Below are positions 44,072-53,763 of a DNA stretch of 64,000 bases, piece by piece. The stretch is taken from contig CALWLT010000023.1 of NCBI GenBank assembly GCA_944381615.1, forward strand, positions 124,001 through 188,000, in the 5' to 3' direction. This stretch comes from an uncultured Lachnospiraceae bacterium. Its GTDB lineage: Bacteria; Bacillota; Clostridia; Lachnospirales; Lachnospiraceae. Each line of letters begins with the position of its first letter. Position 1 is the stretch's first letter. A model generated the notes under the pieces. It saw only the letters and a program-made list of their open reading frames with translations. It had not been told where the DNA came from and did no database searches. A program made the translations under genes and the position numbers.

Positions 44072-45478
44072 CTACGCTTCTTCGAGCGCGTCTTTTTCAG
44101 GCACGCGCGCCGCCTTCCGCTCTTCTCCGAGCGCATCCTCTTCGGGCACGCGCGCCGCCTTCTGCTCTTCTCCGAGCGCGTCTTCTTCGCACACGCGCGC
44201 CGCCCTCTGCTCTTCTTCGTTCGCATTTTCTTCGAGCACGCGCGCCTGTGCGCCCAGCCTGCGCAGATCGCGGCAGAGATCCTCATAGCCGCGCCGGATA
44301 TGCTCATAGCCTGAGATTACCGTCCGGCCCTGCGCGCCCAGGGCGGCGGCCGCCAGCGCCGCGCCGCCGCGCAGATCGCCGGCCTCGACCCGCGCCCCCC
44401 GCAGCCGGCTCCGGCCCCGGATCCGGGCCCTGCGATCGCAGCAGACGATATCCGCCCCCATCTTCAGAAGCTCCTTCGCCGTGCCCAGCCGGTTTTCAAA
44501 TACCGTCTCCTCCAGCACGCTCTCGCCCTTGGCCACGCTCATCGCCGCCATCATGGCCGACTGCAGATCCGTGGGAAATTCCGGGTACGGCCCCGTCCGG
44601 ATCCGGACAGCGCGAAGCCGCCCGGGCGCCCGCAGGTAAAACAGCGTTTCCTCCTGATATAAAACCGCTCCCATCCGCTGAAGCGCTTCCGTTACCGCCG
44701 TCAGGGAGGAGGTCCTAACCCCCTCCAGCACGATCTCCCCGCCACTAAGCGACGCCGCCAGAAGATACGTTCCCGCCGCGATGCGATCTCCGCCTACCGT
44801 CATGCGGACATCGTGAAGCGGCAGCCCGCCTTCCACCGTGATGACCCCCGTCCCGCCCCCGCGGACACAGGCTCCCATCCCGTTTAAGAACATGCAGAGC
44901 TCGCCGATCTCCGGCTCCCTGGCGCAGCCCTCGACAACCGTCCTCCCGGACGCCATGACTGCCGCAAACAGCGCGTTTTCCGTCGCCCCGACGCTGGGAT
45001 AGGAAAGGACGATATGGCCGCCCGCCAGACGCGCGCCCGTCGCCCGGAGGATCTCCCCGTCCGACTCAAACCGCGCGCCCAGCGCCTCCAGCGCCTCCAG
45101 ATGCAGATCGATGGGACGGCTTCCGATCCGGCAGCCGCCCGGACGGCAGATCTGCGCCTCGCCGCAGCGGCCCAGCAGCGCCCCCAGCAGCATGACGGAG
45201 GAGCGCATCTTTTCCATCTCCTCCCGCGCGATGCGCACGCCGCAAAGACCGGAGGAATCGATCTCCAGCCTGCCGCCCGTCAGGCGGCAGGAACACCCCA
45301 GAGAATCAAGAATCCCCATCATACAGAACACATCCTGTATTCCGGGGACATTCTCCAGCACCGTCTTCCCTCGGTTTAACACCGAAGCCGCCATCATCGG
45401 CAAAACCGCATTTTTCGATCCCTGCACAGAAAGCCCGCCCCGGATCGGGCGCAGGCCCAGGATTTCTATCGCCGACAC
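44072..45478 (-). CDS. murA: UDP-GlcNAc 1-carboxyvinyltransferase MurA with repeat tail
   Basis: First committed step of peptidoglycan synthesis: enolpyruvyl transfer to UDP-GlcNAc. Residues 1-~415 are a complete MurA with KNAVLPMMAA (~21-30), the active-site Cys in PGGCRIGSRPIDLH (~115) and EFPTDLQSAMMA. The C-terminal ~50 residues are an extension of about 3.5 copies of a 15-residue repeat (EEDALGEEQKAARVP) encoded by a 45-bp DNA repeat. The tail is probably dispensable. It sits where murG is found in Bacillus. Confidence 0.93.
   Translation of the reverse strand: MSAIEILGLRPIRGGLSVQGSKNAVLPMMAASVLNRGKTVLENVPGIQDVFCMMGILDSLGCSCRLTGGRLEIDSSGLCGVRIAREEMEKMRSSVMLLGALLGRCGEAQICRPGGCRIGSRPIDLHLEALEALGARFESDGEILRATGARLAGGHIVLSYPSVGATENALFAAVMASGRTVVEGCAREPEIGELCMFLNGMGACVRGGGTGVITVEGGLPLHDVRMTVGGDRIAAGTYLLAASLSGGEIVLEGVRTSSLTAVTEALQRMGAVLYQEETLFYLRAPGRLRAVRIRTGPYPEFPTDLQSAMMAAMSVAKGESVLEETVFENRLGTAKELLKMGADIVCCDRRARIRGRSRLRGARVEAGDLRGGAALAAAALGAQGRTVISGYEHIRRGYEDLCRDLRRLGAQARVLEENANEEEQRAARVCEEDALGEEQKAARVPEEDALGEERKAARVPEKDALEEA
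44075..44240. repeat. 45-bp tandem repeat within the 3' end of murA
   Basis: Blocks sharing CGCGCCGCCYTCYGCTCTTC recur at a 45-bp period, about 3.5 copies. Because 45 is a multiple of three the frame is kept and copy changes would only lengthen or shorten the MurA tail. Confidence 0.85.
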
Positions 45479-45515
45479 GAAAACCCCTCCCGCCGTCGTC
45501 TCTATCCTATTCTAT

Positions 45516-45634
45516 GCAGGCGGGGCTCATCCGGTTCCTGCTTTGCGCAGGCGGGGTTCTTCCGGTTCCTGTTCCGTGCAGGCGGGGCTCATCCGGTTCC
45601 TTTTTTGCGCGGGCGGGGTTCTTCCCATTCCCCG
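45516..45634. repeat. 31-bp tandem repeat, about 3.8 copies, between ftsW and murA
   Basis: Units start at 45516, 45547, 45578 and 45609 with the core GCAGGCGGGG...TCCGGTTCC. It lies within the division cluster transcript. Confidence 0.88.
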
Positions 45635-45650
45635 TTTCCCCGTGCGGCCG

Positions 45651-46814
45651 CTACTGCTCCAGCCGGATCTGATTGGACACGCTCAGCACCATCCCCATCT
45701 CCAGCATCAGAAACAGCACCGAGGTTCCTCCGTAGCTGATAAAGGGAAGCGTCACGCCCGTATTGGGAATGGTGTTGGTCACAACCGCGATATTGAGAAT
45801 GACCTGAATCGCGATATGGGCCATGACGCCGATGACCAGCATCGAGCCCAGCAGATCCGGCGCGTTGTCGGCGATAACCATAAACCGGTAAATCATAAAC
45901 ATAAACACCAGGATCAGGGAGATCGCCCCGAACAGGCCCAGCTCCTCGCAGATGATGGAAAAAATCATGTCGTTCTGCGCCTCCGGCACGAAGCCCAGCT
46001 TCTGCAGGCTCTCGCCCAGCCCCTTTCCGAACAGGCCGCCGGAGCCGATGGCATAAAGCCCCTGCAGCACCTGATAACCGCCCGAGCGGGCGTACTGGAT
46101 CGGGTTGACCCACACGTTGATCCGGGTCAGCTGGTAATCCTGAAGAATGTGGAGATTGACCAGGATATGGCCGATATGGGGCGCCGCCGCCAGCAGGCCG
46201 ACCCCGGCCCCCACGCACAAAAAGAACGGCCAGCGGATCTTGCAGGCCACAAACAGCATGACGAACACGATGCCGCAGATGATGATACCGGAGCTTAAGT
46301 TGTTGGCCGTGACCAGAAGCGCCAGAGGCAGGGCCAGCGCGATGACCAGGCCCGCCGCCCGCATCTGATTGATGCGGGCCCCCAGCTTCGCGATCACGAC
46401 CGCCAGCAGCAGGATCAGCGAGATCTTGACCAGCTCCGTGGGCTGGAACTGCACCGGCCCCAGCCGCAGCCAGCGCTTCTTGCCGTGCGAATCCACGCCC
46501 AGAGGGCTGAATACCGTCAGAAGCAGCGTGAGGTAGGACAGCGCGTAGCCCAGCATGGCAAAACGGGCAAACCAGTGGTAATCCAGCTTCGACACCACGT
46601 ACATCGCGATAAAGCTGCAGCCGGCGATCGCCCCCTGGCGCAGCATGAAATAGGCCGGATTGCCGTAGTCTAACTGCGCCTTGTAGGAGCTGGCGCTGTA
46701 GATCATAATCAGGCCGAATACCGTCAGGAAAATGATGGTAAACATCAGGCTGTAATCGTAAAAACGGTGCGGCTTTTTCTTCTTCGCCGCCTTTGCCACC
46801 GCCGCTTCCGCCAT
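45651..46814 (-). CDS. ftsW: Septal peptidoglycan glycosyltransferase FtsW/SpoVE
   Basis: A SEDS-family lipid II polymerase. The 387 residues have about ten transmembrane segments after a Lys-rich N-terminus. Seen: GLIMIYSASSYKAQ, the RWLRLGPVQFQPTELVK signature (~117), a large extracytoplasmic loop and FISYGGTSVL near the C-terminus. FtsW and the sporulation-specific SpoVE cannot be separated by sequence; the cluster position suits either. Confidence 0.93.
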   Translation of the reverse strand: MAEAAVAKAAKKKKPHRFYDYSLMFTIIFLTVFGLIMIYSASSYKAQLDYGNPAYFMLRQGAIAGCSFIAMYVVSKLDYHWFARFAMLGYALSYLTLLLTVFSPLGVDSHGKKRWLRLGPVQFQPTELVKISLILLLAVVIAKLGARINQMRAAGLVIALALPLALLVTANNLSSGIIICGIVFVMLFVACKIRWPFFLCVGAGVGLLAAAPHIGHILVNLHILQDYQLTRINVWVNPIQYARSGGYQVLQGLYAIGSGGLFGKGLGESLQKLGFVPEAQNDMIFSIICEELGLFGAISLILVFMFMIYRFMVIADNAPDLLGSMLVIGVMAHIAIQVILNIAVVTNTIPNTGVTLPFISYGGTSVLFLMLEMGMVLSVSNQIRLEQ

Positions 46815-46905
46815 GTCCTACCCCCTCATCGTCTTACCTGCGCCGGACAAAGGGCCGGCCCCCGCGCGGACTTCTCTGCGCAGTCCGCACTCTTTGCGGG
46901 CGTTT

Positions 46906-48252
46906 TTACAGGCCGCGCACGTACTCCTTGAACTTGCGCCCGCGCTCCTCGAAATTCTTAAACTGGCCCCAGCTGGCGCAGGCCGGCGAGAGCAGGACGT
47001 TGTCGCCCGGATTGGCGTAGGAAGCGCAGACCTGAACCGCCTCCAGCAGATCCTCGGCGTACATGATATCGGTAAAGCCGTGGCGCTTGGCGCACTCGGC
47101 GATCTTATCCCGCGTCTGCCCGATCAGCACCAGATAACGGACCTTTCCGCCGAAGCTCTCGATCCACTCGTCAAATTCCGAATGCTTGTCGTAGCCGCCC
47201 GCGATCAGAAGCGTCGGCCCCGGCATCGCCTTGATCGCCTGCATGGCGGCATCCGGGTTCGTCCCCTTGGAATCGTTGTAATACTTTACGCCGAAGCGCT
47301 CCGTCACAAATTCGATGCGGTGCTCCACCGCCTCAAATTTCTTAACCGTCTCCCGGATCTTCTCCAGCGGCACGCCCATGGCCGTCCCGATGGCAATGGC
47401 CGCCATCACGTTCTCATGGTTGTGGCGTCCCAGAAGCTTCAGGTCATGGATGTTGATGATGACCGTCTCCTTCGATCCGTCGTTCCAGACGATGTTCTCG
47501 TCCTTCAGATAATATCCCTTCTTCAGCGTCTCGCGGCTGGAGAACCAGACCACGTTGATCTTCAGGCCCTCGCCGAACTCCCTGAGGACCGGATCGTCAT
47601 AGTTGAGGACGCAGGTGTCCCCCTCCTTCTGGTTGCGCGTAATCGACTCCTTGACCTCGATATAGCGCTCCATCGTCTGATGCCGGTCCAGATGATCCGG
47701 CGTGATGTTGAGGATCGCGCTGACGTCCGGCCTGAAATCCATGATCGTCTCCAGCTGGAAGCTGGAAACCTCCGCTACCGTCACCGTCTCCGGCGTCGTC
47801 TCCAGCGCATGGCAGGTATACGGATCGCCGATGTTGCCGACCACGAACACGCTGTCATAGAAGGACTTCATAATCTCGCCCGTCAGCGCCGTGGTCGTCG
47901 TCTTGCCGTTGGTGCCCGTAATGGCCGCCAGCCGTCCCTTCGCACAGTGGTAGGCCAGCTGGATCTCGCCCCAGATCGGCACCTCCGCCTCATCCAGAAC
48001 CGACACAAACGGCGCCTCCAGCGGAATGCCGGGACTTAAAATCGCCATCTCCACGCCCAGGAGATCCGTCCGCTTCAGCTCCCCGAGGAGAATGGAAATC
48101 TTATCCTCCTCCTCAAACTTCTCCCGGATTTTCTTCTCATCCAGCTTCTCGTTGCTGTCATACAGCGTAACCTCCCCGCCCTTGGCGAGAAGAAGCTTCG
48201 CGGCCGCAATTCCGCTGATTCCCGTACCAGCGACCAATACTTTCTGACTCAT
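46906..48252 (-). CDS. murD: UDP-N-acetylmuramoylalanine-D-glutamate ligase
   Basis: Adds D-Glu to UDP-MurNAc-L-Ala. The start at 48252 is chosen because AGGAGGG lies six bases upstream; the ATG at 48258 is too close. The 448 residues have an N-terminal Rossmann GTGISGIAAAKLL, the Mur ligase ATP motif GTNGKTTTTAL (~113), the NITPDHLDRH segment and the C-terminal domain with YNDSKGTNPDA. It follows mraY by 11 bp. Confidence 0.95.
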   Translation of the reverse strand: MSQKVLVAGTGISGIAAAKLLLAKGGEVTLYDSNEKLDEKKIREKFEEEDKISILLGELKRTDLLGVEMAILSPGIPLEAPFVSVLDEAEVPIWGEIQLAYHCAKGRLAAITGTNGKTTTTALTGEIMKSFYDSVFVVGNIGDPYTCHALETTPETVTVAEVSSFQLETIMDFRPDVSAILNITPDHLDRHQTMERYIEVKESITRNQKEGDTCVLNYDDPVLREFGEGLKINVVWFSSRETLKKGYYLKDENIVWNDGSKETVIINIHDLKLLGRHNHENVMAAIAIGTAMGVPLEKIRETVKKFEAVEHRIEFVTERFGVKYYNDSKGTNPDAAMQAIKAMPGPTLLIAGGYDKHSEFDEWIESFGGKVRYLVLIGQTRDKIAECAKRHGFTDIMYAEDLLEAVQVCASYANPGDNVLLSPACASWGQFKNFEERGRKFKEYVRGL

Positions 48253-48263
48253 GTCCATCCCTC

Positions 48264-49220
48264 CTATAATCCTAAGTATGCTACGAGGCAAAGGATTGCC
48301 GTTAGAATCGAAAAGACCGCCACCACCCGCGTCTCCGACCAGCCGCAGAGCTCAAAATGATGATGGATGGGCGCCATTTTGAAAATGCGCCGCCCGCCCG
48401 TCTTTTTAAAATACGTAACCTGAATGATGACCGACAGGACCTCCACCAGGTAAATCAGGCCCACAATCGCGATGTATAACGGCATCTGCATCATGAAGGC
48501 GCTGGCGGAGACAAAACCGCCCAGGGCCAGGGAACCCGTATCCCCCATAAAGACCCGCGCCGGATAGACGTTAAACAGCAGAAAGCCCAGAAGGCTTCCC
48601 ACGACCGCGCCCGTGATGGGACTGATGCCGCTGTTCTCGCCGATGGCCACGATCGTGAAAAACGTCGCCACCAGGATGGTCACGCTCGTGCAGAGTCCGT
48701 CCAGCCCGTCGGTAAAATTCACGCCGTTATCCGTCCCCAGCGTGATAAAAAAGAGCGCCGGCACGAACGCCCACAGCGGCAGATCCAGATAAAGGCCGGT
48801 AAACGGGATCCGCATCCCGGTGCCGATATCCGGGGAAGTTACCAGATAAAACGCGAAAATCCCCGTGATCACGATCTGCCCCAGAAGCTTCTGCTTCGGG
48901 TTAAGCCCCTCGGAACGCTTCATCACAATCTTGATGTAGTCGTCCAGAAACCCGATGATCCCGAACCCGACCGTCACGAACAGCACGGGGATGATCTTCG
49001 GGTAATCCCGGATATACAGAAGGGACGTAATGATGATGCTGGAAAGAATTACCAGCCCGCCCATGGTCGGCGTCCCCTGCTTTTTCAGATGCGCCTGGGG
49101 GCCGTCCTCCCGGACCTGCTGGCCAAATTTCAGCTTGTGGAGAAACGGAATCACGATCGGGCACAGCGCCGCGCTGGCCGCAAATGCGATGATTACCGCC
49201 ACTATCGTCTCATTAACCAT
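48264..49220 (-). CDS. mraY: Phospho-N-acetylmuramoyl-pentapeptide transferase
   Basis: Makes lipid I on the membrane. The 318 residues have about ten transmembrane segments. Landmarks: GTPTMGGLVI (~50), GFLDDYIKI (catalytic Asp pair), NFTDGLDGLC and the C-terminal APIHHHFELCGWSE. A local promoter at 49280-49308 may add expression from this point of the cluster. Confidence 0.96.
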   Translation of the reverse strand: MVNETIVAVIIAFAASAALCPIVIPFLHKLKFGQQVREDGPQAHLKKQGTPTMGGLVILSSIIITSLLYIRDYPKIIPVLFVTVGFGIIGFLDDYIKIVMKRSEGLNPKQKLLGQIVITGIFAFYLVTSPDIGTGMRIPFTGLYLDLPLWAFVPALFFITLGTDNGVNFTDGLDGLCTSVTILVATFFTIVAIGENSGISPITGAVVGSLLGFLLFNVYPARVFMGDTGSLALGGFVSASAFMMQMPLYIAIVGLIYLVEVLSVIIQVTYFKKTGGRRIFKMAPIHHHFELCGWSETRVVAVFSILTAILCLVAYLGL

Positions 49221-49279
49221 CTCACACCTCAGAACTTCTTATGTAATCACAGCCGGCCCGGCCGGCTGCACTCGCCAAT

Positions 49280-49308
49280 AGTATACGTCTTTTCGGTGGA
49301 ATAATCAA
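49280..49308 (-). promoter_or_regulatory. Internal promoter ahead of mraY
   Basis: TTGATT (49303-49308), a 17-bp spacer and TATACT (49280-49285) on the minus strand, overlapping the upstream PBP stop. A short GCCGGC-rich hairpin (about 49251-49268) lies in its leader. Confidence 0.5.
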
Positions 49309-51038
49309 CCATTTTGATCCCCGTCCGCCGCAATCCCCAGATACGGCAGGATCATCTCAAACAGGTTCCCGATCACCGGCGCCGCAATGGTGCCGCCGTA
49401 ATAGACGCCTTCGGGTTCATCGATGGTAATCAGAGCGATGACCTGCGGGTCATCGGCCGGCGCAAAGCCGACAAAAGAAGAAATGTATTTTTTCCGGCTG
49501 CGCGGAAGCTTCTCCGACGTGGCCGTCTTGCCGCCGATCCGGTAGCCGGCTACCTGCGCTTGCTTTCCGCTGCCCTGCGCCACAACCTGCTCCAGGATAA
49601 ACCGCAGCGCCGCGCTTTTTTCTTCGGAAAGGATGCGCTCCCCCTGCGGATAATCAAACGCGCGCGCCGCGCTCCCGTCCGTTTCCTGCGCCCGCAGGGC
49701 CAGGTGCGGCGTCACGCGCGTGCCCCCGTTGATCAGGGAAGAAACCGTCGTGATCAGCTGCAGCGGCGTGATCTGAAACGACTGGCCGAACGAGACCGTC
49801 GCCAGCTCCACCGCCTTCATATTCTCTTTCCGGTGCATGATGGTAACGGCCTCCCCCGGTAGATCGATTCCCGTTTTCTCCAGCAGGCCGAACTGCGTGA
49901 AATACCGGTAATACGCCTCCACGCCCAGCCGCTGCCCCACGTCGATCAGCACCGGATTGCAGGAATTCATCATCCCCTGTAAAAACGTCTCCGACCCGTG
50001 CCCGCCCGTCTTGTGGCAGCGGATCTTCCGATCTTCCACGATGCGGTAGCCCGGGCAGAAAAACGAATCCTCCAGCGTGACCGCGCCCTCCTCCAGGCCG
50101 GCCGCCGCCGTGATGATCTTGAACGTTGAACCCGGCTCATACGTATCGTTGATGCAGGGATTGCGCCACATGCGGTTTAACTGATCCTGCCGGTTTCCGG
50201 TTCCCGTCTCCAGGCCGGGCAAAAGCGTAAACGGATCGTTTAAATCAAACTCCGGCGCGTTGACCATCGCCAGGATTTCCCCGTTTCGCGGATCCATGAC
50301 GATGACGGAAACGTTTCCCGCCTTTTTTTCCTCCAGCGCCCGGTACGCGGCCTGCTCCGCGTACATCTGGATGTTCCGGTCGAGGCTCGTCACCAGATCC
50401 CGGCCCGGCATGGGTTCGATTCGCCCCTCGGCCGCATTTTCAATCTCCACGCCGGCGGCGTCCGTTAGCGTAAGGATTGTCCCGTCCGTCCCCTTCAGGT
50501 ACTCCTCGTAGCGGACCTCCAGGCCGATGATTCCCTGATTGTCCCCGCCGGTAAAGCCCAGCACCCGCGACGCCAGGCTTCCGTACGGGTAATAGCGCCG
50601 GTAATCCTCGTCTACCTTAACACCGGCCAGGTTCAGCCGGCGGATCGCGTCGCCGGTCTCCTTTTCCACGTTCGTTTTGAGGATCTCGCGGGCCGAATAC
50701 GTCTCTACCTTTTTCTGCACCGTCTCCTCCGGGAGATCCAGCATGCCGGCCAGCGCCCGGATGACCTCCTGCGGATCCTCGATCTGATTGTGCACGACGG
50801 ACACCGTGCAGACCGCGCGGTTGCCGGCGAGCACCTCGCCGTTCCGATCCAGGATCCTCCCCCGCGCCGCCTTGATCGAGCGCTCCCGCTGGTGCAGCTC
50901 TTCTGCCATCCGGCTCAGCTCCTCTGCCCGTCCGATCATCAGATAGCCCAGCCGCCCCGTCAGCCCCGTCAGGCACAGGCAGAATGCGGCGCACAAAAAT
51001 ACGGTCCGTCCTCTGTGACGCGTCTGATTCCGGTTCAT
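49305..51038 (-). CDS. Class B penicillin-binding protein, SpoVD/FtsI type
   Basis: A peptidoglycan transpeptidase of 577 residues: N-terminal anchor (~12-33), dimerisation domain, transpeptidase with STFK (304-307) and SCN (359-361). The third motif reads KTA (504-506) in GGKTATSEK, where most enzymes have KTG. No PASTA domain is present. It is the second of two tandem class B PBP genes; a sporulation (SpoVD) role is likely but cannot be proven here. Confidence 0.88.
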   Translation of the reverse strand: MNRNQTRHRGRTVFLCAAFCLCLTGLTGRLGYLMIGRAEELSRMAEELHQRERSIKAARGRILDRNGEVLAGNRAVCTVSVVHNQIEDPQEVIRALAGMLDLPEETVQKKVETYSAREILKTNVEKETGDAIRRLNLAGVKVDEDYRRYYPYGSLASRVLGFTGGDNQGIIGLEVRYEEYLKGTDGTILTLTDAAGVEIENAAEGRIEPMPGRDLVTSLDRNIQMYAEQAAYRALEEKKAGNVSVIVMDPRNGEILAMVNAPEFDLNDPFTLLPGLETGTGNRQDQLNRMWRNPCINDTYEPGSTFKIITAAAGLEEGAVTLEDSFFCPGYRIVEDRKIRCHKTGGHGSETFLQGMMNSCNPVLIDVGQRLGVEAYYRYFTQFGLLEKTGIDLPGEAVTIMHRKENMKAVELATVSFGQSFQITPLQLITTVSSLINGGTRVTPHLALRAQETDGSAARAFDYPQGERILSEEKSAALRFILEQVVAQGSGKQAQVAGYRIGGKTATSEKLPRSRKKYISSFVGFAPADDPQVIALITIDEPEGVYYGGTIAAPVIGNLFEMILPYLGIAADGDQNG

Positions 51039-51086
51039 AGAACCCCCTCATCCGCTGTTGGTACAGTATATCGGAAATACGGCGGA

Positions 51087-53294
51087 TTATTCCGCGCCTG
51101 TCTCCTGCGACCCGCTATCCGCCCGGGATTCTCTGCTACCCTGCGCCCCGGCATCCGCCTGAGACTCTTCCGCTCCCTGCTCCGTCCCGCCTTCCTGCGT
51201 TTCGGCCGCAGACGGCGGCGCGCCGCCGCCCATCGTATCCGGGTAATTGTAATCCTCCCCGCCGGAGTCAATAAATTCCTCGTCGTAAACCGCCCAGGTC
51301 TCTTCCGGCGTCCCGGCATCCCCGCCGTCCGCCTGCGTTTCACCGCCGTCCTGCGCGCCTTCTTCCGTTTCCTCCTGCTCCGGACTGATGATTCCTTCCT
51401 CCTGTCCGGCCAGCTCCTCACTAACCGGATCCAGGCCGTCCCCCTCCGGGAATACATTCATATAAGGAAGGATCTCCGCCATAATCTTGCCGAAAATCTC
51501 ACTGGCAAAGCTCGAGTGCGCCTGCTCCTCGCCGGGCAGATGCGGCGTGTCCAGCACGACGTAGGTGACGACCTGCGGATCGTAGGCCGGCGCGAAACCG
51601 ATAAAGGAAACCAGATAATTCTTCTCCTCCCGCGGCTGCTTCTGCGCCGTTCCCGTTTTGCCGCCGATCTCATAGCCGGGCACCGCGGCCGCGCCCGCCG
51701 TTCCGCCGTCCCCGGAAACCGTCTGGTACAGCGCGTCCCGGATGTAGGCGGAGGTACTCTCCGACACCGTCTCGCGCACCAGGCGGGGACTGATCTCCTC
51801 TACGACCGCCCCCTGATCATTTAAGATCTCGCGCACCACATGCGGCTCATAGTAGGAACCGCCGTTGATGACCGAACAAAACGCCGCCGCCATCTGCACC
51901 ATCGTGCAGTTAAAGTTCTGGCCGAACGCGTTCGTCGCCAGCGAAGCCGCGTCCATTTTCTCCGGGCTGTACACAATGCCCTCCGCCTCGCCGGGCAGAT
52001 CGATGCCGGTCCGGGAGCCGAAGCCGAAGATATGCTGATACTTGGTAAAAAGCTCCGATCCCTCCATCTGGGCAATCCGCATCATGACCACGTTGCACGA
52101 TTTCATCAGGCCCTGCGTGACCGTCGTCGGCCCGTGCCCCAGACGGGCCACGCAGTGGATCGGCCAGCCGCCCACCTCCATCACGCCCGTGCACTCGAAG
52201 CTCTCGTTGCCCGAGATGACGCCTTCTTCCAGCGCGCCGGCCACCGTGAACGGTTTCTGCGGCGAACCCGGCTCATACGTGTCGCTGACGCAGAAATTGC
52301 GCCAGATCCCGTACCAGGCCTGCGCCTGCGCGTCCGCGTCCATGGCCGCCTGCTCCTCTTCTGTGTAATATCCGTCCAGATTGTAGGGGTCGTTCAGATC
52401 GTAGCGGGAGGAAGAATCCATGGCCAGGATCTCGCCCGTATTCGGATCCATGACAATCGCGGCCGCCACATTGCTCCCGATCCCCGCCTGCCATTCGTCC
52501 AGATATTTCTCGACCGTCTTCTGAATATTGACGTCGATCGTCAGCTCCAGCGTCTGGCCGTTGCGCGGCGGCTTGATCGTCCGCTCCAGGTTGGCGTCGC
52601 TGTTCAGATACCCGTATTCGCGGCCGTTGATGCCGTTCAGCGTGTCGTTATAATACTGCTCGACGCCGCCCGAGGCCAGGCCGTCCCGCAGCGTAAACCC
52701 GATCACATGGCAGGCCGTCTCATTATAGGGGTACATCCGCTTGTATTCTTCCTCGAACCAGACGCCGGCCACGCGCTGGTTGCCGCCCTCCTCCGTCGGC
52801 AGCGCGATAAATTCCGCGTTCTTTTCCTGCGCGTAGGTCTCAAAATTCTCTTTCTCCTCCGCCGGAAGCTGCCGGGCATAGATCACATACTGCGCGTCGC
52901 CGCGCTCCTCGATCAGTGAGCGCAGCTCTTCCTTATCATAGCCGAAGCAGGCGTTTAGGGCGTCCAGCGTCGCTTCCAGATAGTAATAATTTTCTTCCGT
53001 ATCCAGGATCTGCTTCGGATCGAGGATCAGATTGTATACCTTCTCGCTGACCGCCAGATAGGTGCCGTTGCGGTCGGTAATGCTTCCGCGCCGGAACGGG
53101 ATCGTCCGGCTCTCGTAATCCTGATGCCCCAGCACGATCTGATTATATTCTTCCCCGCGGTCCCTCACAATATTGTAGAGAACCATTACCAACGCAAACA
53201 AAGCCAGCATAATTACCAGGACGGTAATCGCCAGCTTTTCCTGCATATATCTGCGAAATTTCTGTTTGCCATCAGTGCTGCGGGATGTCCTCAT
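51087..53294 (-). CDS. Class B penicillin-binding protein with long acidic tail
   Basis: A septal transpeptidase (FtsI/PbpB type) of 735 residues. A membrane anchor (~21-42), a dimerisation domain (~60-240) and a transpeptidase domain with SPQK (344-347), SCN (399-401) and KTG (546-548). The last ~110 residues are a low-complexity tail rich in Glu, Gln, Gly and Ala (GGETQADGGDAGTPEE), absent from usual FtsI proteins. The start overlaps the ftsL-like gene by 23 bp with a weak AAGG site. Confidence 0.9.
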   Translation of the reverse strand: MRTSRSTDGKQKFRRYMQEKLAITVLVIMLALFALVMVLYNIVRDRGEEYNQIVLGHQDYESRTIPFRRGSITDRNGTYLAVSEKVYNLILDPKQILDTEENYYYLEATLDALNACFGYDKEELRSLIEERGDAQYVIYARQLPAEEKENFETYAQEKNAEFIALPTEEGGNQRVAGVWFEEEYKRMYPYNETACHVIGFTLRDGLASGGVEQYYNDTLNGINGREYGYLNSDANLERTIKPPRNGQTLELTIDVNIQKTVEKYLDEWQAGIGSNVAAAIVMDPNTGEILAMDSSSRYDLNDPYNLDGYYTEEEQAAMDADAQAQAWYGIWRNFCVSDTYEPGSPQKPFTVAGALEEGVISGNESFECTGVMEVGGWPIHCVARLGHGPTTVTQGLMKSCNVVMMRIAQMEGSELFTKYQHIFGFGSRTGIDLPGEAEGIVYSPEKMDAASLATNAFGQNFNCTMVQMAAAFCSVINGGSYYEPHVVREILNDQGAVVEEISPRLVRETVSESTSAYIRDALYQTVSGDGGTAGAAAVPGYEIGGKTGTAQKQPREEKNYLVSFIGFAPAYDPQVVTYVVLDTPHLPGEEQAHSSFASEIFGKIMAEILPYMNVFPEGDGLDPVSEELAGQEEGIISPEQEETEEGAQDGGETQADGGDAGTPEETWAVYDEEFIDSGGEDYNYPDTMGGGAPPSAAETQEGGTEQGAEESQADAGAQGSRESRADSGSQETGAE

Positions 53295-53757
53295 ACTGCC
53301 TTACATACTCACTTTCCGTCTTGTCATACAAAAGAATCTGATCCTTGTTGGCATAGACCATGCCAAGCTCCTCTGTCGCCACCTTGTAAACGTGCTCCAG
53401 ATCGACGGAAGTCTCAATCCTGGTCTGCAGGGCGTCGTTCTCCGACTTCAGATTTTCCAGCTGAAGTTCCAGGCTCTCAATGTTGTGGATCCGCGTCGTG
53501 ATCGAGGACTGAACCCGGAGGTAATTCATGCACAGAAACAGGGTCACGATCGCCGCCACCGTCAGGCAGAACACATAAGGGCCGTCCATATAGAGGGCCC
53601 GATCCCGGTTTCTTCTCGTCCTGCGGCTTCGCCGCTCCTGTTCCCGTACCTTTCTGACCGGCTCCGCCTGCTGCGGCGCCGGGCTGAGTTTTCTGACTGT
53701 ATTACCGTCCACATACGATGAGGACGGCATCCCGGAATTCCGTTTCCTGGCTGCCAT
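53272..53757 (-). CDS. ftsL: FtsL-like septum protein
   Basis: A bitopic protein of 161 residues. The ~55-residue N-terminus is strongly basic, one transmembrane segment lies at about 62-80, and a leucine-zipper-like coiled coil follows (RIHNIESLELQLENLKSEND). Sequence identity in this family is always low; the call rests on topology and position between rsmH and the PBP gene. Confidence 0.82.
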   Translation of the reverse strand: MAARKRNSGMPSSSYVDGNTVRKLSPAPQQAEPVRKVREQERRSRRTRRNRDRALYMDGPYVFCLTVAAIVTLFLCMNYLRVQSSITTRIHNIESLELQLENLKSENDALQTRIETSVDLEHVYKVATEELGMVYANKDQILLYDKTESEYVRQYEDIPQH

Positions 53758-53763
53758 ACTCCT

